This document shows, piece after piece, positions 54,979 through 63,441 of a DNA stretch of 64,000 nt (its first letter is position 1; the number at the start of each line of letters is the position of its first letter). Location of the stretch: the NCBI RefSeq assembly GCF_008386465.1, contig NZ_VUOD01000002.1, positions 310,001-374,000 of the forward strand, given 5' to 3'. The notes under the pieces were generated by a model. The model ran no database searches and was not told the DNA's origin. It was given only the letters and a program-made list of their open reading frames with translations. The position numbers were made by a program, and so were the translations under genes. The stretch comes from Arenimonas fontis. GTDB lineage: Bacteria > Pseudomonadota > Gammaproteobacteria > Xanthomonadales > Xanthomonadaceae.

Positions 54979-55689
54979 ATGTTCCTCCGCTCCCTGCTGA
55001 CCCTGATGGCCTGGCTTGCCTTGGCCGGCACGCTGGCCGCCGCACCGGCGCCGCCGCCCGTGTCCGGCGCCGGGCCGTCCGCGCCGCCGGCAACCCTGCC
55101 CGACACCGAACCCGCCGCCGCGCCGCGCGTGCTGATGGTGACCTCGCTGGGTGAGCTGCTGCTGGAGCTCGACCCGGTCGCCGCGCCGCGCACCGTCGCC
55201 AATTTCCTGGCCTACGCGACCGAAGGCCACTACAACGGCACCGTCTTCCACCGCGTGGTACCCGGCCTGCTGGCGCAGGGCGGCGGCTTCACGCCCGACC
55301 TGCAGCAAAAGCCGGTGCGCGATCCGGTGCCGCACGAGGGCGGCAATGGCCTCCCGCACCGGCGCGGCAGTATCGCCGCCGCCCGCGACCGCGGCGTGCT
55401 GGATTCGGCGACCACACAGTTCTTCATCAACCTGGCCGACAACCCCCAGTTCGAGGGCCGGCCGGGCGGTGACCCCTACACGGCCGGCTACGCCGTCTTC
55501 GGCCGCGTGGTCCAGGGCATGGAGGTGCTGGACCGGATCGCCGCCGTGCCGACCGGCGCCCAGGGTCCGTTCCCGGCCTGGGTCCCGCAGACGCCGGTGG
55601 TGATCGAGCGCGTGCAGGTGATCGGGGCGGCGCCCGCCGCCAGCCCCGCCGCCGATGCGCAGGCCGGGGATGCGGGGCGGCGCCCGTGA
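54979..55689 (+). CDS. Exported cyclophilin-type peptidyl-prolyl isomerase
   Basis: A 236-residue protein with a signal peptide (LLTLMAWLALAGTLAAA). Cyclophilin core: LGELLLELDPVAAPRTVANF, NGTVFHRVVPGLLAQGGGF (FHR motif with the catalytic Arg), then SATTQFFINLADN and GYAVFGRVVQGMEVLDRI. Closer to canonical PpiA/PpiB than the gene at 27282. It overlaps lpxH by GTGA, as ppiB precedes lpxH in many gammaproteobacteria. Confidence 0.93.
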   Translation: MFLRSLLTLMAWLALAGTLAAAPAPPPVSGAGPSAPPATLPDTEPAAAPRVLMVTSLGELLLELDPVAAPRTVANFLAYATEGHYNGTVFHRVVPGLLAQGGGFTPDLQQKPVRDPVPHEGGNGLPHRRGSIAAARDRGVLDSATTQFFINLADNPQFEGRPGGDPYTAGYAVFGRVVQGMEVLDRIAAVPTGAQGPFPAWVPQTPVVIERVQVIGAAPAASPAADAQAGDAGRRP

Positions 55690-56402
55690 GCACGCTGTTC
55701 GTCTCCGACCTGCACCTGGACCCGGCCCGGCCCGAGGCCACCCTGGCCTTCCTCGGCCTGCTGGCCGGGGAGGCCCGGCGCGCCGAGGCCCTGTACATCC
55801 TCGGCGACCTGTTCGAGGCCTGGCTCGGCGACGACGATCCGGGCGAGCCGGGCGCCGGCGTCTGCGCGGCGCTGACCGCCCTGGCCGACAGCGGCGTGCC
55901 GGTGTTCCTGATGCGCGGCAATCGCGACTTCCTGTTCGGCCCGCGCATGGCCGAACGCTGCCACGCCACCCTGCTGCCCGATCCCTGCGTGCTTTCGCTG
56001 TACGGTCAGCCCACCCTGTTGATGCACGGCGACCAGCTGTGCACCGACGACACCGCCTACCAGGCCTTCCGCCGGCAGGTGCGCGATCCGGGCTGGCAGG
56101 AACGGTTCCTGGCGCAGCCGCTGGAAGCGCGCAAGGCCTTCGCCGCGCAGGCGCGCGCGGCCAGCCGGGCGCACCAGCAGGGTGTGTCGGAAAGCATCAC
56201 CGATGTCAGCCCGGCGACGGTCGAAGCGACCATGTGCCGCTATGGCGTACAACGCCTCATCCACGGCCACACCCACCGCCCGGCCATCCACCAGCTGCTG
56301 CTGGACGGCCGGCCCGCCACCCGCATCGTGCTCGGCGACTGGTACGAACAGGCCTCGGTGCTGCGCGTGGACACCGACGGTTTCGCCCTCGGCGGGCTTT
56401 AG
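55686..56402 (+). CDS. lpxH: UDP-2,3-diacylglucosamine diphosphatase
   Basis: A 238-residue metallophosphoesterase that removes UMP from UDP-2,3-diacylglucosamine to form lipid X in lipid A synthesis. Metal ligands are seen in SDLHLDPARP, LGDLFEAWLGDDD, RGNRDFLFG, LMHGDQLCTDD and HGHTHRPAIH. Start is GTG at 55686 inside the cyclophilin stop codon. It ends overlapping the convergent lipoprotein gene by four bases. Confidence 0.96.
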   Translation: MSTLFVSDLHLDPARPEATLAFLGLLAGEARRAEALYILGDLFEAWLGDDDPGEPGAGVCAALTALADSGVPVFLMRGNRDFLFGPRMAERCHATLLPDPCVLSLYGQPTLLMHGDQLCTDDTAYQAFRRQVRDPGWQERFLAQPLEARKAFAAQARAASRAHQQGVSESITDVSPATVEATMCRYGVQRLIHGHTHRPAIHQLLLDGRPATRIVLGDWYEQASVLRVDTDGFALGGL

Positions 56403-57115
56403 TCGGCCACCGCGCCGGCTTCGTGACGGGCGCGGTCGAAGCCGCCGACCTCGAAGGAAAAGCTGGGCCTCAGCGCGCCCGACTGCGGCAGCTGGATGTG
56501 CACCTCGGCGGCAGCGTCCAGGGCATCCAGGAAACGCTCGCGGTCCTCGATGAAGAGGGCCGGGCCGGTGCCGGTATCGGCCGGCTCGCCGGCGAAGCGC
56601 TGCGCTTCGCCCTCATCGAAGCGGACGGAGAGTTCGCAGGGCGGGCCGCAACGCAGTTCGCGCATCTGCAGCACCAGGTAGGCGCTGTCGCCCCACTGCG
56701 GATGCCGGCGCAGGATCAGGCGTGCGTCCGGACGCGGCGGCGGCAGGCCGCTGTCCTCGGACCAGGCCGGTACCCGGCTGTAAATGGCCGCCGTGTGCTG
56801 GGTGCCGCCGGGCACCGGCACCGACTGGTAGTCCCACAGGCCGGCCAGGCGGCGCTTCCCGCGCAGGGCCTCGGCCTGCCGGCGCACCTCCCCGATGCTC
56901 TCGCGCATCGTCGCGGCGGCGGCGGTCTTGCCGTGGCGGTCGTCGAGTTCGTTGCCCAGGCGTTCGGCCAGCTCGGGATTGCCGTCGGCACGGGCCTGCT
57001 CGTACCGGGCCAGCAGGGCGGCGCCGGCCTGTTCGTCCACGGCCGGATCCGGCGGCGCGGGCGCGGCGCAGGCCGTCAGGGCCAGGGCCAGCGAAAGGGC
57101 GAAGATCGAACGCAT
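56399..57115 (-). CDS. Hypothetical lipoprotein
   Basis: A 238-residue protein with lipobox signal MRSIFALSLALALTAC (Cys16). A charged helical stretch (residues ~30-85, YEQARADGNPELAERLGNEL) is followed by a beta-rich part with LAGLWDYQSVPVPGGTQHTAA, MRELRCGPPCELSVRFDEG (a CxxxC pair) and SFSFEVGGFDRARHEAG. I do not recognise a family with a known function. It begins two bases after the DUF455 stop codon and is cotranscribed with it. Confidence 0.8.
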   Translation of the reverse strand: MRSIFALSLALALTACAAPAPPDPAVDEQAGAALLARYEQARADGNPELAERLGNELDDRHGKTAAAATMRESIGEVRRQAEALRGKRRLAGLWDYQSVPVPGGTQHTAAIYSRVPAWSEDSGLPPPRPDARLILRRHPQWGDSAYLVLQMRELRCGPPCELSVRFDEGEAQRFAGEPADTGTGPALFIEDRERFLDALDAAAEVHIQLPQSGALRPSFSFEVGGFDRARHEAGAVAD

Positions 57116-57117
57116 GC

Positions 57118-57924
57118 TCAGTCCTCCAGGGCTTCCAGGGCAGCCAGCTCCGGCTCGGCGAAGCCGGCGGCCAGCCGGGCCGGCCGGTTGAACGGCCCGC
57201 GCACGCCGCCGCGCACGGCCTCGCGCACCAGCCGGATGAATTCGCGCATCGGCGCCAGGCCTTCGCGTTCGCAGTGCCAGCGGAACCAGCGGCTGCCGGC
57301 GGCCACATGCGCCACTTCCTCGCGCAGGATCAGCTCCAGGATGGCGGCCGAAGCCTCGTCGCCGTTGCCACGCAGGCGGACGATCATGCCGGGCGTGACG
57401 TCCAGTCCGCGCGCCTCCAGCACGCGCGGCACCAGGGCCATGCGGCGCAGGCCGCTGTCGGCGGTTTTCACCGCCATCTCCCACAGGCCGTTGTGGGCGT
57501 CGAAATCGCCGTAGGCATGCCCCAGTTCGCCCAGGCGGGCCTCGAGCAGGGCGAAATGCCGGGCTTCGTCCGCGGCCACGCCGACCCAGTCCGTGTAGTA
57601 CTCCTGCGGCAGGCCGCGGAACCGGTACACCGCGTCCCAGGCCAGGTTGATGGCGTTGAATTCGATATGGGCGATGGCGTGCAGAAACGCGGCGCGGCCC
57701 TCGACGCTGCCGAGGCCGCGCTGCGGCACCTCGCGCGGCAGCACCAGCCGCGGCCGCTCCGGCCGCCCCGGCACCCCGATCGGCGCCGGCGCCGGCGCCT
57801 CCTCCGGGATGACCAGCTCTCCGGCCCGGAACGCCGCCGCCACCTCATGCGTACGCCGCAGCTTCTCCGCCGGCTCCCGGATCGCCAGACACTCCTGGGC
57901 TGCGTCGAACAGCGAGGGCTTCAT
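57118..57924 (-). CDS. DUF455 ferritin-like protein
   Basis: A 268-residue helical protein of the DUF455 family. The di-metal ferritin-like ligands are suggested by AHIEFNAINLAWDAVYRF, ADEARHFALLEARLGELGHAYGDF and LREEVAHVAAGSRWFRWHCE, each offering Glu/His pairs. Activity is unknown; family members have been likened to iron-containing oxygenases of tRNA or small molecules. The ATG at 57924 was chosen as the conserved start. Confidence 0.9.
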   Translation of the reverse strand: MKPSLFDAAQECLAIREPAEKLRRTHEVAAAFRAGELVIPEEAPAPAPIGVPGRPERPRLVLPREVPQRGLGSVEGRAAFLHAIAHIEFNAINLAWDAVYRFRGLPQEYYTDWVGVAADEARHFALLEARLGELGHAYGDFDAHNGLWEMAVKTADSGLRRMALVPRVLEARGLDVTPGMIVRLRGNGDEASAAILELILREEVAHVAAGSRWFRWHCEREGLAPMREFIRLVREAVRGGVRGPFNRPARLAAGFAEPELAALEALED

Positions 57925-58010
57925 TCTTTTGCCACGGATGGACGCGGACAAGACGATGCTTCCTGCCCATTGCCCTGTCCGCATTCATCCACGCAAAGCC
58001 GCGTCAACGA

Positions 58011-59480
58011 TCACCCCACCCGCCGCTTGCGCTTGGCTTCGTCGGAACGGAGCTGGCGCAGGCGGTCGAAATAGCCGTCGGGGATGCCAGTGACGTATTC
58101 GCCGCTGAAACAGCTGCTGTCGAACTTGCGCCCCGGGAACTTCGGCCCGGCCACCGCCGCTTCCAGGTCGGCCAGATCCTGGTAGATCAGCCAGTCGCAG
58201 CCCAGCAGCTTCTCGATCTCGGCTTCGCTGCGGCCGTGCGCCACCAGTTCGTCGGCCGATGGCATGTCGATGCCGTAAACGTTCGGGTAGCGCACCGGCG
58301 GCGCCGCCGAGGCCAGGTACACCTTGCGGGCGCCGGCGTCGCGGGCCATCTGCACGATCTGCTGGCTGGTGGTGCCGCGCACGATCGAATCGTCCACCAG
58401 CAGCACCACCCGGTCCCTGAACTCCAGCGGGATCGGATTGAGCTTGCGCCGCACCGAGCGCACCCGCTCGCCCTGGCCGGGCATGATGAAGGTGCGGCCG
58501 ACGTAGCGGTTCTTGACGAAACCCTCGCGGTACTTCACCCCGAGCAGGTTGGCGATCTCCAGGGCGGCGTCGCGCGAGGTGTCCGGGATCGGGATCACGG
58601 TGTCTATGTCGTGCCCGGGCCGCAGGCGCAGGATCTTCTGGCCCAGGGTCACGCCCATGCGCATGCGCGCCTTGTGCACCGAGATGTTCTCGATCATCGA
58701 ATCGGGCCGGGCGAAGTACACGTACTCGAAAATGCAGGGGGTGTGCTCGGCCGGCCCGGCGCAGACTTCGGCGTGCAGGCGGCCGTCGGCGCCGGCCACC
58801 ACGCATTCGCCCGGCAGCAGGTCGCGCTCGCGCACGAAGCCGAGGATGTCCAGGGCCACGCTCTCGGAGGCGACGGCATATTCGACGCCCCTGGCGGTTT
58901 CGCGCCTGCCCAGCACCAGCGGCCGGATGCCATGCGGGTCGCGGAAGGCGACCAGGCCCAGGCCGATCACCATGCTGACCACGGCATAGCCACCGGTGCA
59001 GCGCCGGTGCACGCCGGCCACCGCACGCGCCGCCGCCCGCGGGCTCAGCTCGCCCTGGTTCTGCAGCTCGTGCGCGAACACGTTCAGCAGCACTTCGGAA
59101 TCGGATTCGGTGTTGACATTGCGACGGTCCTGTTCGAACACCATGCGGCGCAGTTCGTCGGTGTTGATCAGGTTGCCGTTGTGAGCCAGGGCGATGCCGT
59201 AGGGCGAGTTGACGTAGAAGGGCTGCGCCTCGTCGCTGCCCTCGGAACCGGCGGTCGGATAACGGCAATGACCGATGCCGACCCTGCCGGTCAGCCCGGC
59301 CATGGCGCGCTCGTCGAACACCTCCTTGACCATCCCGTTGCCCTTGTGCAGGCAGAGGCGGCGCCCGTCCAGGGTGGCGATGCCGGCGGCGTCCTGGCCG
59401 CGATGCTGAAGCACCGTCAGGCCGTCGTAGAGGGCCGCGGCGACGTCGCTGGCGCCGGCGATTCCGATGATGCCGCACAT
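58011..59480 (-). CDS. purF: Amidophosphoribosyltransferase
   Basis: First committed enzyme of purine synthesis: glutamine plus PRPP gives phosphoribosylamine. The 489-residue protein starts MCGIIGIAG, so Cys2 is exposed as the N-terminal glutamine-amidotransferase nucleophile. The phosphoribosyltransferase domain has the PRPP motif [44 protein letters not shown] is the flexible loop. Part of a folC-dedD-cvpA-purF run read leftward, 4 bases after cvpA, as in E. coli. Confidence 0.98.
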   Translation of the reverse strand: MCGIIGIAGASDVAAALYDGLTVLQHRGQDAAGIATLDGRRLCLHKGNGMVKEVFDERAMAGLTGRVGIGHCRYPTAGSEGSDEAQPFYVNSPYGIALAHNGNLINTDELRRMVFEQDRRNVNTESDSEVLLNVFAHELQNQGELSPRAAARAVAGVHRRCTGGYAVVSMVIGLGLVAFRDPHGIRPLVLGRRETARGVEYAVASESVALDILGFVRERDLLPGECVVAGADGRLHAEVCAGPAEHTPCIFEYVYFARPDSMIENISVHKARMRMGVTLGQKILRLRPGHDIDTVIPIPDTSRDAALEIANLLGVKYREGFVKNRYVGRTFIMPGQGERVRSVRRKLNPIPLEFRDRVVLLVDDSIVRGTTSQQIVQMARDAGARKVYLASAAPPVRYPNVYGIDMPSADELVAHGRSEAEIEKLLGCDWLIYQDLADLEAAVAGPKFPGRKFDSSCFSGEYVTGIPDGYFDRLRQLRSDEAKRKRRVG

Positions 59481-59483
59481 GGT

Positions 59484-60080
59484 TCAGTTCTCCGGTACGT
59501 CGGGAAGGCCGGGGGCGTCGGTCCCGGCGGAAGAAGAAGTCTCGGCCGCCGTCCCCGAGCCGCCGGTCTCGCCGGCGGCCCGGACGGCCTCGGGAAAGTT
59601 CAGCTCGGCGGCCGCCGCCGGCGGCAGGAAGCCGGCCATCCACTCGGCGCCGCGCTGGAAGCCCGGCAGCAGCCGCGACTGGCCCCACCAGGGATCGCCC
59701 GGCAGCGGCGTGAACCCCAGCAGCAACACACCGGCGCAGCCCAGCACCAGCCCGCGGGCCAGGCCGAAGCCCAGCCCCAGCACCCGGTCCGTGCCCGAGA
59801 GGCCGGTGCCGGCGATGAACCGGCCCAGCAGCCAGGTCAGCAGGCCGCCTGCCAGCAGCACCGCCAGGAATACGCTGGCATGGCCAAGGAACAAGCGCGC
59901 CGCCGCCTGCTCGACACCGGAGAACCAGGCCGCGACCTCGCCGCCGAAACCCACGGACAGCCAGAACGCCGCCACCCATACCGTCAGCGACAGCACTTCC
60001 ACCAGGAAGCCGCGCCACAGGCCCACGGCCATGGACACCAGCAGGACCACCAGCAGAACGTAGTCGGCGACGGTCAGCAT
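59484..60080 (-). CDS. cvpA: CvpA family membrane protein
   Basis: A 198-residue protein with four membrane helices in the first 145 residues (MLTVADYVLLVVLLVSMAVG through GLGFGLARGLVLGCAGVLLL) and a low-complexity Ala/Glu/Ser cytoplasmic tail. CvpA proteins are needed for colicin V export and for envelope stress tolerance; mechanism unknown. The ATG at 60080 matches the family start. Confidence 0.94.
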   Translation of the reverse strand: MLTVADYVLLVVLLVSMAVGLWRGFLVEVLSLTVWVAAFWLSVGFGGEVAAWFSGVEQAAARLFLGHASVFLAVLLAGGLLTWLLGRFIAGTGLSGTDRVLGLGFGLARGLVLGCAGVLLLGFTPLPGDPWWGQSRLLPGFQRGAEWMAGFLPPAAAAELNFPEAVRAAGETGGSGTAAETSSSAGTDAPGLPDVPEN

Positions 60081-60099
60081 CGCGGATCGCTTCGCCAGT

Positions 60100-61083
60100 T
60101 CACGGGTGCGGCACGACGATGGCCTCACGCAGGCCCAGTGTCTCGGCCACGCGTTCTTTCAGCCGCTCGGCGGCAGCGCGATCGGCCTCTGGCCCCACCC
60201 GCACCCGCCAGACCGGGCCGCGGTCGGTGTTCACCCGCTGGTGGAAGGCGACGAAACCGGCGGCGCGGGCGCGATCGCGCAGGGCGGTGGCGTCGGCCTC
60301 GTTGCTCAGCGCGCCCAGCTGCACGGCGAAGCCCACCCCCGGCGCCGCCCCGGCACGCCGCGGCGCCGGCGCAGGCCCGGCATCCAGGGCCACCACCACG
60401 GCCGGGCTGCCCGATACCGTCTGCACCCGCAGGCGCGCCGCCTCGGCCAGGGCGCGCTCGGCATAGGGCCCCACCCGCAGCCGCATCGCCGGCCGACCGT
60501 TGACGTCCACGGTCTCGCTGCTCACCTGCAAGCCCTGGGCGCGCAAACGCCCGGCCAGTGTCCGGGCATTGTCGAGATTGGAGAAGCTGCCGACGTTGAC
60601 GGCCCAGGCGCCGGCAGCGGCGGTCGGCGGCAGGGTGCTGTCGGCGTGCGGGGGGGGCGGAACGGGTTGCGGAACGGGGGCAGGGGCGCGGACCGATCCG
60701 GTCGGCGCGGCCACCGGTTCGCCGCTGGCGGCGTCCACGGCCAGGGCCGGAGTCTCGTCGCCGGGCCCGGACGCCGGCTCTTCCCGGCGCGGCGCCGGCG
60801 CGTCGGGCACGACGGTGGCCACGGCATCCGGGTCGTGGCGACCGCCATCCTCGCCAGGCTCCAGACCCAGCACGGCGCCGCCCTCGGCCGGCGGAACCGG
60901 CTGCAGCAGGGGCAGCTCGCGGGTCTCGAAGTCCCGCTCGGGCGCGGCCGGCATCTCCAGTGGCACCCGGGCGGCATCGTCCAGGGCCTGCTCGCGCTCC
61001 TGCAACAGCATCGGCAGGAAGATCATCGCCAGCGCGACCAGCACGGCGGCGCCGATCAGACGCTGTTTCAGGGCTTGATCCAT
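60100..61083 (-). CDS. DedD-like SPOR protein with two SPOR repeats
   Basis: A 327-residue bitopic protein. MDQALKQRLIGAAVLVALAM with FLPMLLQ is the DedD N-terminus and transmembrane helix. A long Pro/Ala/Glu-rich linker (residues ~40-155) leads to two SPOR-like peptidoglycan-binding repeats: WAVNVGSFSNLDNARTLAGRL (about 160-225) and FAVQLGALSNEADATALRDRA (about 250-320). E. coli DedD has one SPOR domain and joins the divisome by binding denuded glycan. It sits between folC and cvpA as expected. Confidence 0.9.
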   Translation of the reverse strand: MDQALKQRLIGAAVLVALAMIFLPMLLQEREQALDDAARVPLEMPAAPERDFETRELPLLQPVPPAEGGAVLGLEPGEDGGRHDPDAVATVVPDAPAPRREEPASGPGDETPALAVDAASGEPVAAPTGSVRAPAPVPQPVPPPPHADSTLPPTAAAGAWAVNVGSFSNLDNARTLAGRLRAQGLQVSSETVDVNGRPAMRLRVGPYAERALAEAARLRVQTVSGSPAVVVALDAGPAPAPRRAGAAPGVGFAVQLGALSNEADATALRDRARAAGFVAFHQRVNTDRGPVWRVRVGPEADRAAAERLKERVAETLGLREAIVVPHP

Positions 61084-61144
61084 CGGAACGGGTCCGGGCC
61101 GGAGAGACCGGCGAATTATAGCCGTCCTGCTCCCCTGCCCCCGG

Positions 61145-62395
61145 TCATGATTCCGCCAGGGCTTCAGCGACGGTGTGGAAAGAGCCGAACACCAGCACGC
61201 GTCCGTCGTTGCCGGCCTCGGTAGCGGCCGCGGCCAGGGCCTCGCGCAGGCTGCCGTGCAGGCGTAGGCGATCCGGGGCGAGCGCGCCGGCCAGGCCTTC
61301 GGCCAGCGCCGGGGCGTCCAGCCCGCGCGGCCCGGCATCGGTGATCGGCCCCAGATGCCAGGCGCGCACCTGCCCGGCGAGCGGCTCGACCATGCCGGCC
61401 AGGTCCTTGTCCGCCAGGGCCGAAAACACCGCCACCGTCGGCCGCGGATGCGCCTGCAGCCAGGCGGCGAGCTGGCGCGCGCCCTGGGGGTTGTGGGCGA
61501 CGTCGAGCACCCGTTCCGGCGGTCCGGGCAGGCGCTGCAACCGGCCCGGCACCCGGGCGGCGGCGACGCCGGCGACGATGGCGGCGTCCGGCAGCGGCAA
61601 GTCCAGGGCGCGCAGGGCGGCGATGGCGGCGGCGGCGTTCTCGCGCTGCACCGGCGCCTCCATCGCCGGTGGCGGCAGCTCGATCTCCCAGCCCGGCTCG
61701 CGCCAGCGCCAGCGGCCCTGCTCCAGTTCGTCGATCAGGTAGTCCGAATGACCGCGGATGGCAAAGGCTCCCAGCGCATAGGCCCGCCGCAGCACCGAGG
61801 AAGGTGGATCGCGCTCGGCCAGCACGCAGGGCTTGCCGGCGCGCAGGATGCCGGCCTTTTCGGCGCCGATGGCTTCGCGGTCGGGGCCGAGCCACTCCTG
61901 GTGGTCCAGATCCACCGTGGTGATCACCGCCACGTCCGGGTCCACGATGTTGGTGGCGTCCAGGCGACCGCCCAGGCCGACCTCGAGGATGGCCAGGTCC
62001 AGGTCCGCCGCTTCGAACAGCAGCAGCGCCGCCAGGGTACCGAACTCGAAATAGGTCAGCGGGATCTCGCCTCGCGCCGCCTCGATGCGCTCGAAGGCGG
62101 CCACCAGGACCTCGTCGCCGGCCTCGGCGCCGTCCATCCGCACGCGCTCGTTGTAGCGGAGCAGATGCGGCGAGGTGTAGGCGCCGACCCGCCAGCCGGC
62201 GGCACGGGCGATCGCCTCGATGAACGCCACCGTCGAGCCCTTGCCGTTGGTACCGCCGACGGTGACGACATGGCGTGCCGGCTTGCCGATGCCAAGCCGT
62301 CGCGCCACTTCTCCCACGCGCTGGAGGCCCAGCTCGATGGATTTGGGGTGGACCTGCTGCTGGTATTCCAGCCACTGGGCGAGGGTGCGTGCCAT
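61145..62395 (-). CDS. folC: Dihydrofolate synthase / folylpolyglutamate synthase
   Basis: A 416-residue Mur-ligase-like enzyme that adds glutamate to dihydropteroate and to folates. The P-loop is at residues 48-55 (GGTNGKGST). Family blocks: GAYTSPHLLRYNERVRMDG, EVGLGGRLDATNIVDPDVAVIT and DLDHQEWLG in the central domain, and LDVAHNPQGARQLAAWL at the start of the C-terminal domain. First gene of the folC-dedD-cvpA-purF run. Confidence 0.96.
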   Translation of the reverse strand: MARTLAQWLEYQQQVHPKSIELGLQRVGEVARRLGIGKPARHVVTVGGTNGKGSTVAFIEAIARAAGWRVGAYTSPHLLRYNERVRMDGAEAGDEVLVAAFERIEAARGEIPLTYFEFGTLAALLLFEAADLDLAILEVGLGGRLDATNIVDPDVAVITTVDLDHQEWLGPDREAIGAEKAGILRAGKPCVLAERDPPSSVLRRAYALGAFAIRGHSDYLIDELEQGRWRWREPGWEIELPPPAMEAPVQRENAAAAIAALRALDLPLPDAAIVAGVAAARVPGRLQRLPGPPERVLDVAHNPQGARQLAAWLQAHPRPTVAVFSALADKDLAGMVEPLAGQVRAWHLGPITDAGPRGLDAPALAEGLAGALAPDRLRLHGSLREALAAAATEAGNDGRVLVFGSFHTVAEALAES

Positions 62396-62471
62396 GGCGG
62401 CATTATCCGGACGGGCGGGCCGGGCGCGAAGCCGTGTCTGGATATGGCGCCGGTTCGCGTGTCAGGAAGAC

Positions 62472-62759
62472 ATGAGCCCACGCCCCTCGACCTGGATTCT
62501 CGCCCTGCTGCTGCCGGCCGCCCTGTTCGGCTTCGCCTTCGTGGCCGCACCTCACTCCTGCGAATGGGGTCTGAGCAGCTACGCCTGGCTGGGCATCACG
62601 ACCTTGGCGGTCGAGCTTGCCCTGCCCTTGGTCACCGAAGCCAACCGGCCGCTGTCCCGTCGCCTGTTGCTGTCGGCCGGCAGCGGCGGTCTCACCGCGG
62701 GGGCCTGGTTGGGCGGCCTGGTGGCCGCCGATTTCCAGCTGCTGTGCCGGCTGTTCTGA
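62472..62759 (+). CDS. Small hypothetical membrane protein
   Basis: A 95-residue protein with three predicted membrane helices (ILALLLPAALFGFAFV; YAWLGITTLAVELALPLV; LLLSAGSGGLTAGAWLGGLVA). AGGAAG lies 2-3 bases before the ATG. Two cysteines (HSCEW, LLCRLF) are noted. No known family. It is divergent from folC and converges with the histidine phosphatase gene. Confidence 0.72.
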   Translation: MSPRPSTWILALLLPAALFGFAFVAAPHSCEWGLSSYAWLGITTLAVELALPLVTEANRPLSRRLLLSAGSGGLTAGAWLGGLVAADFQLLCRLF

Positions 62760-62796
62760 GCGCGGACGGCGAAGGCCACCGGGCCTGGCTTCGTCG

Positions 62797-63441
62797 CTAC
62801 AACGCCCGATGCACCGCCTCGCCGAACAACGGCGTGTGGTGCTGGCAGTCGTTGAGCCGCACCACCTCCAGCGTGTCCACGGCCGGGCCTTCCAGCAGGT
62901 TCAGGGTTGTCGGCGCCTGTCGAAAGCTCCACAGCCGGCTCATCGGCAGGCCCAGCACGCGGCACAGGATCACCCGGTTGACCGCATCGTGAGCGACCGC
63001 CAGCAGCACGTCATGCTCGCCCAGGCCCTGGCAGGCACGGGCGAAGGCGGCCCAGGCGCGTTCTGCCACCTGCGGCAGTGATTCGCCGCCGGGCATCTGC
63101 ACGGCGTCGGGCCGCTCGCGCCACTGGCGCAGGCGCTCGGGATCGCGTTGGCGGATCTCCGAGGCCAGCAGGCCCTCCCACTGGCCGTGGTTGATCTCGG
63201 CCAGGTCCTGGTCGAGACGCAGCAGGTCGCGCCGGGCCTCGCCCAGGGCCAGCTCGGCGGTGCGGCGCGCGCGCGCCAGCGGCGAGGCGACCGCGCGGGC
63301 GATCTCCAGGCCGTCCAGGCGCCGGCCCAGCGCCAAGGCCTGGGCTTCTCCGATCGGCGAAAGCGCGATGTCACGCTGTCCCTGATAGCGGCCCTCGGCG
63401 TTCCAGGGCGTCTCTCCGTGCCTTGCCAGCAGGACGCGCAT
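62797..63441 (-). CDS. Histidine phosphatase family protein
   Basis: A 214-residue phosphoglycerate-mutase-like phosphatase. The catalytic His8 is in LLARHGETPWN, with the second conserved Arg in GRYQGQRD and the second His in LAVAHDAVNRVI; INHGQWEGL supplies the usual Glu. Its Met shares a base with the serA stop (TGATG), so it may act as a phosphoserine phosphatase in the serine route, as found for similar histidine phosphatases in some bacteria; this is inferred. Confidence 0.9.
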   Translation of the reverse strand: MRVLLARHGETPWNAEGRYQGQRDIALSPIGEAQALALGRRLDGLEIARAVASPLARARRTAELALGEARRDLLRLDQDLAEINHGQWEGLLASEIRQRDPERLRQWRERPDAVQMPGGESLPQVAERAWAAFARACQGLGEHDVLLAVAHDAVNRVILCRVLGLPMSRLWSFRQAPTTLNLLEGPAVDTLEVVRLNDCQHHTPLFGEAVHRAL

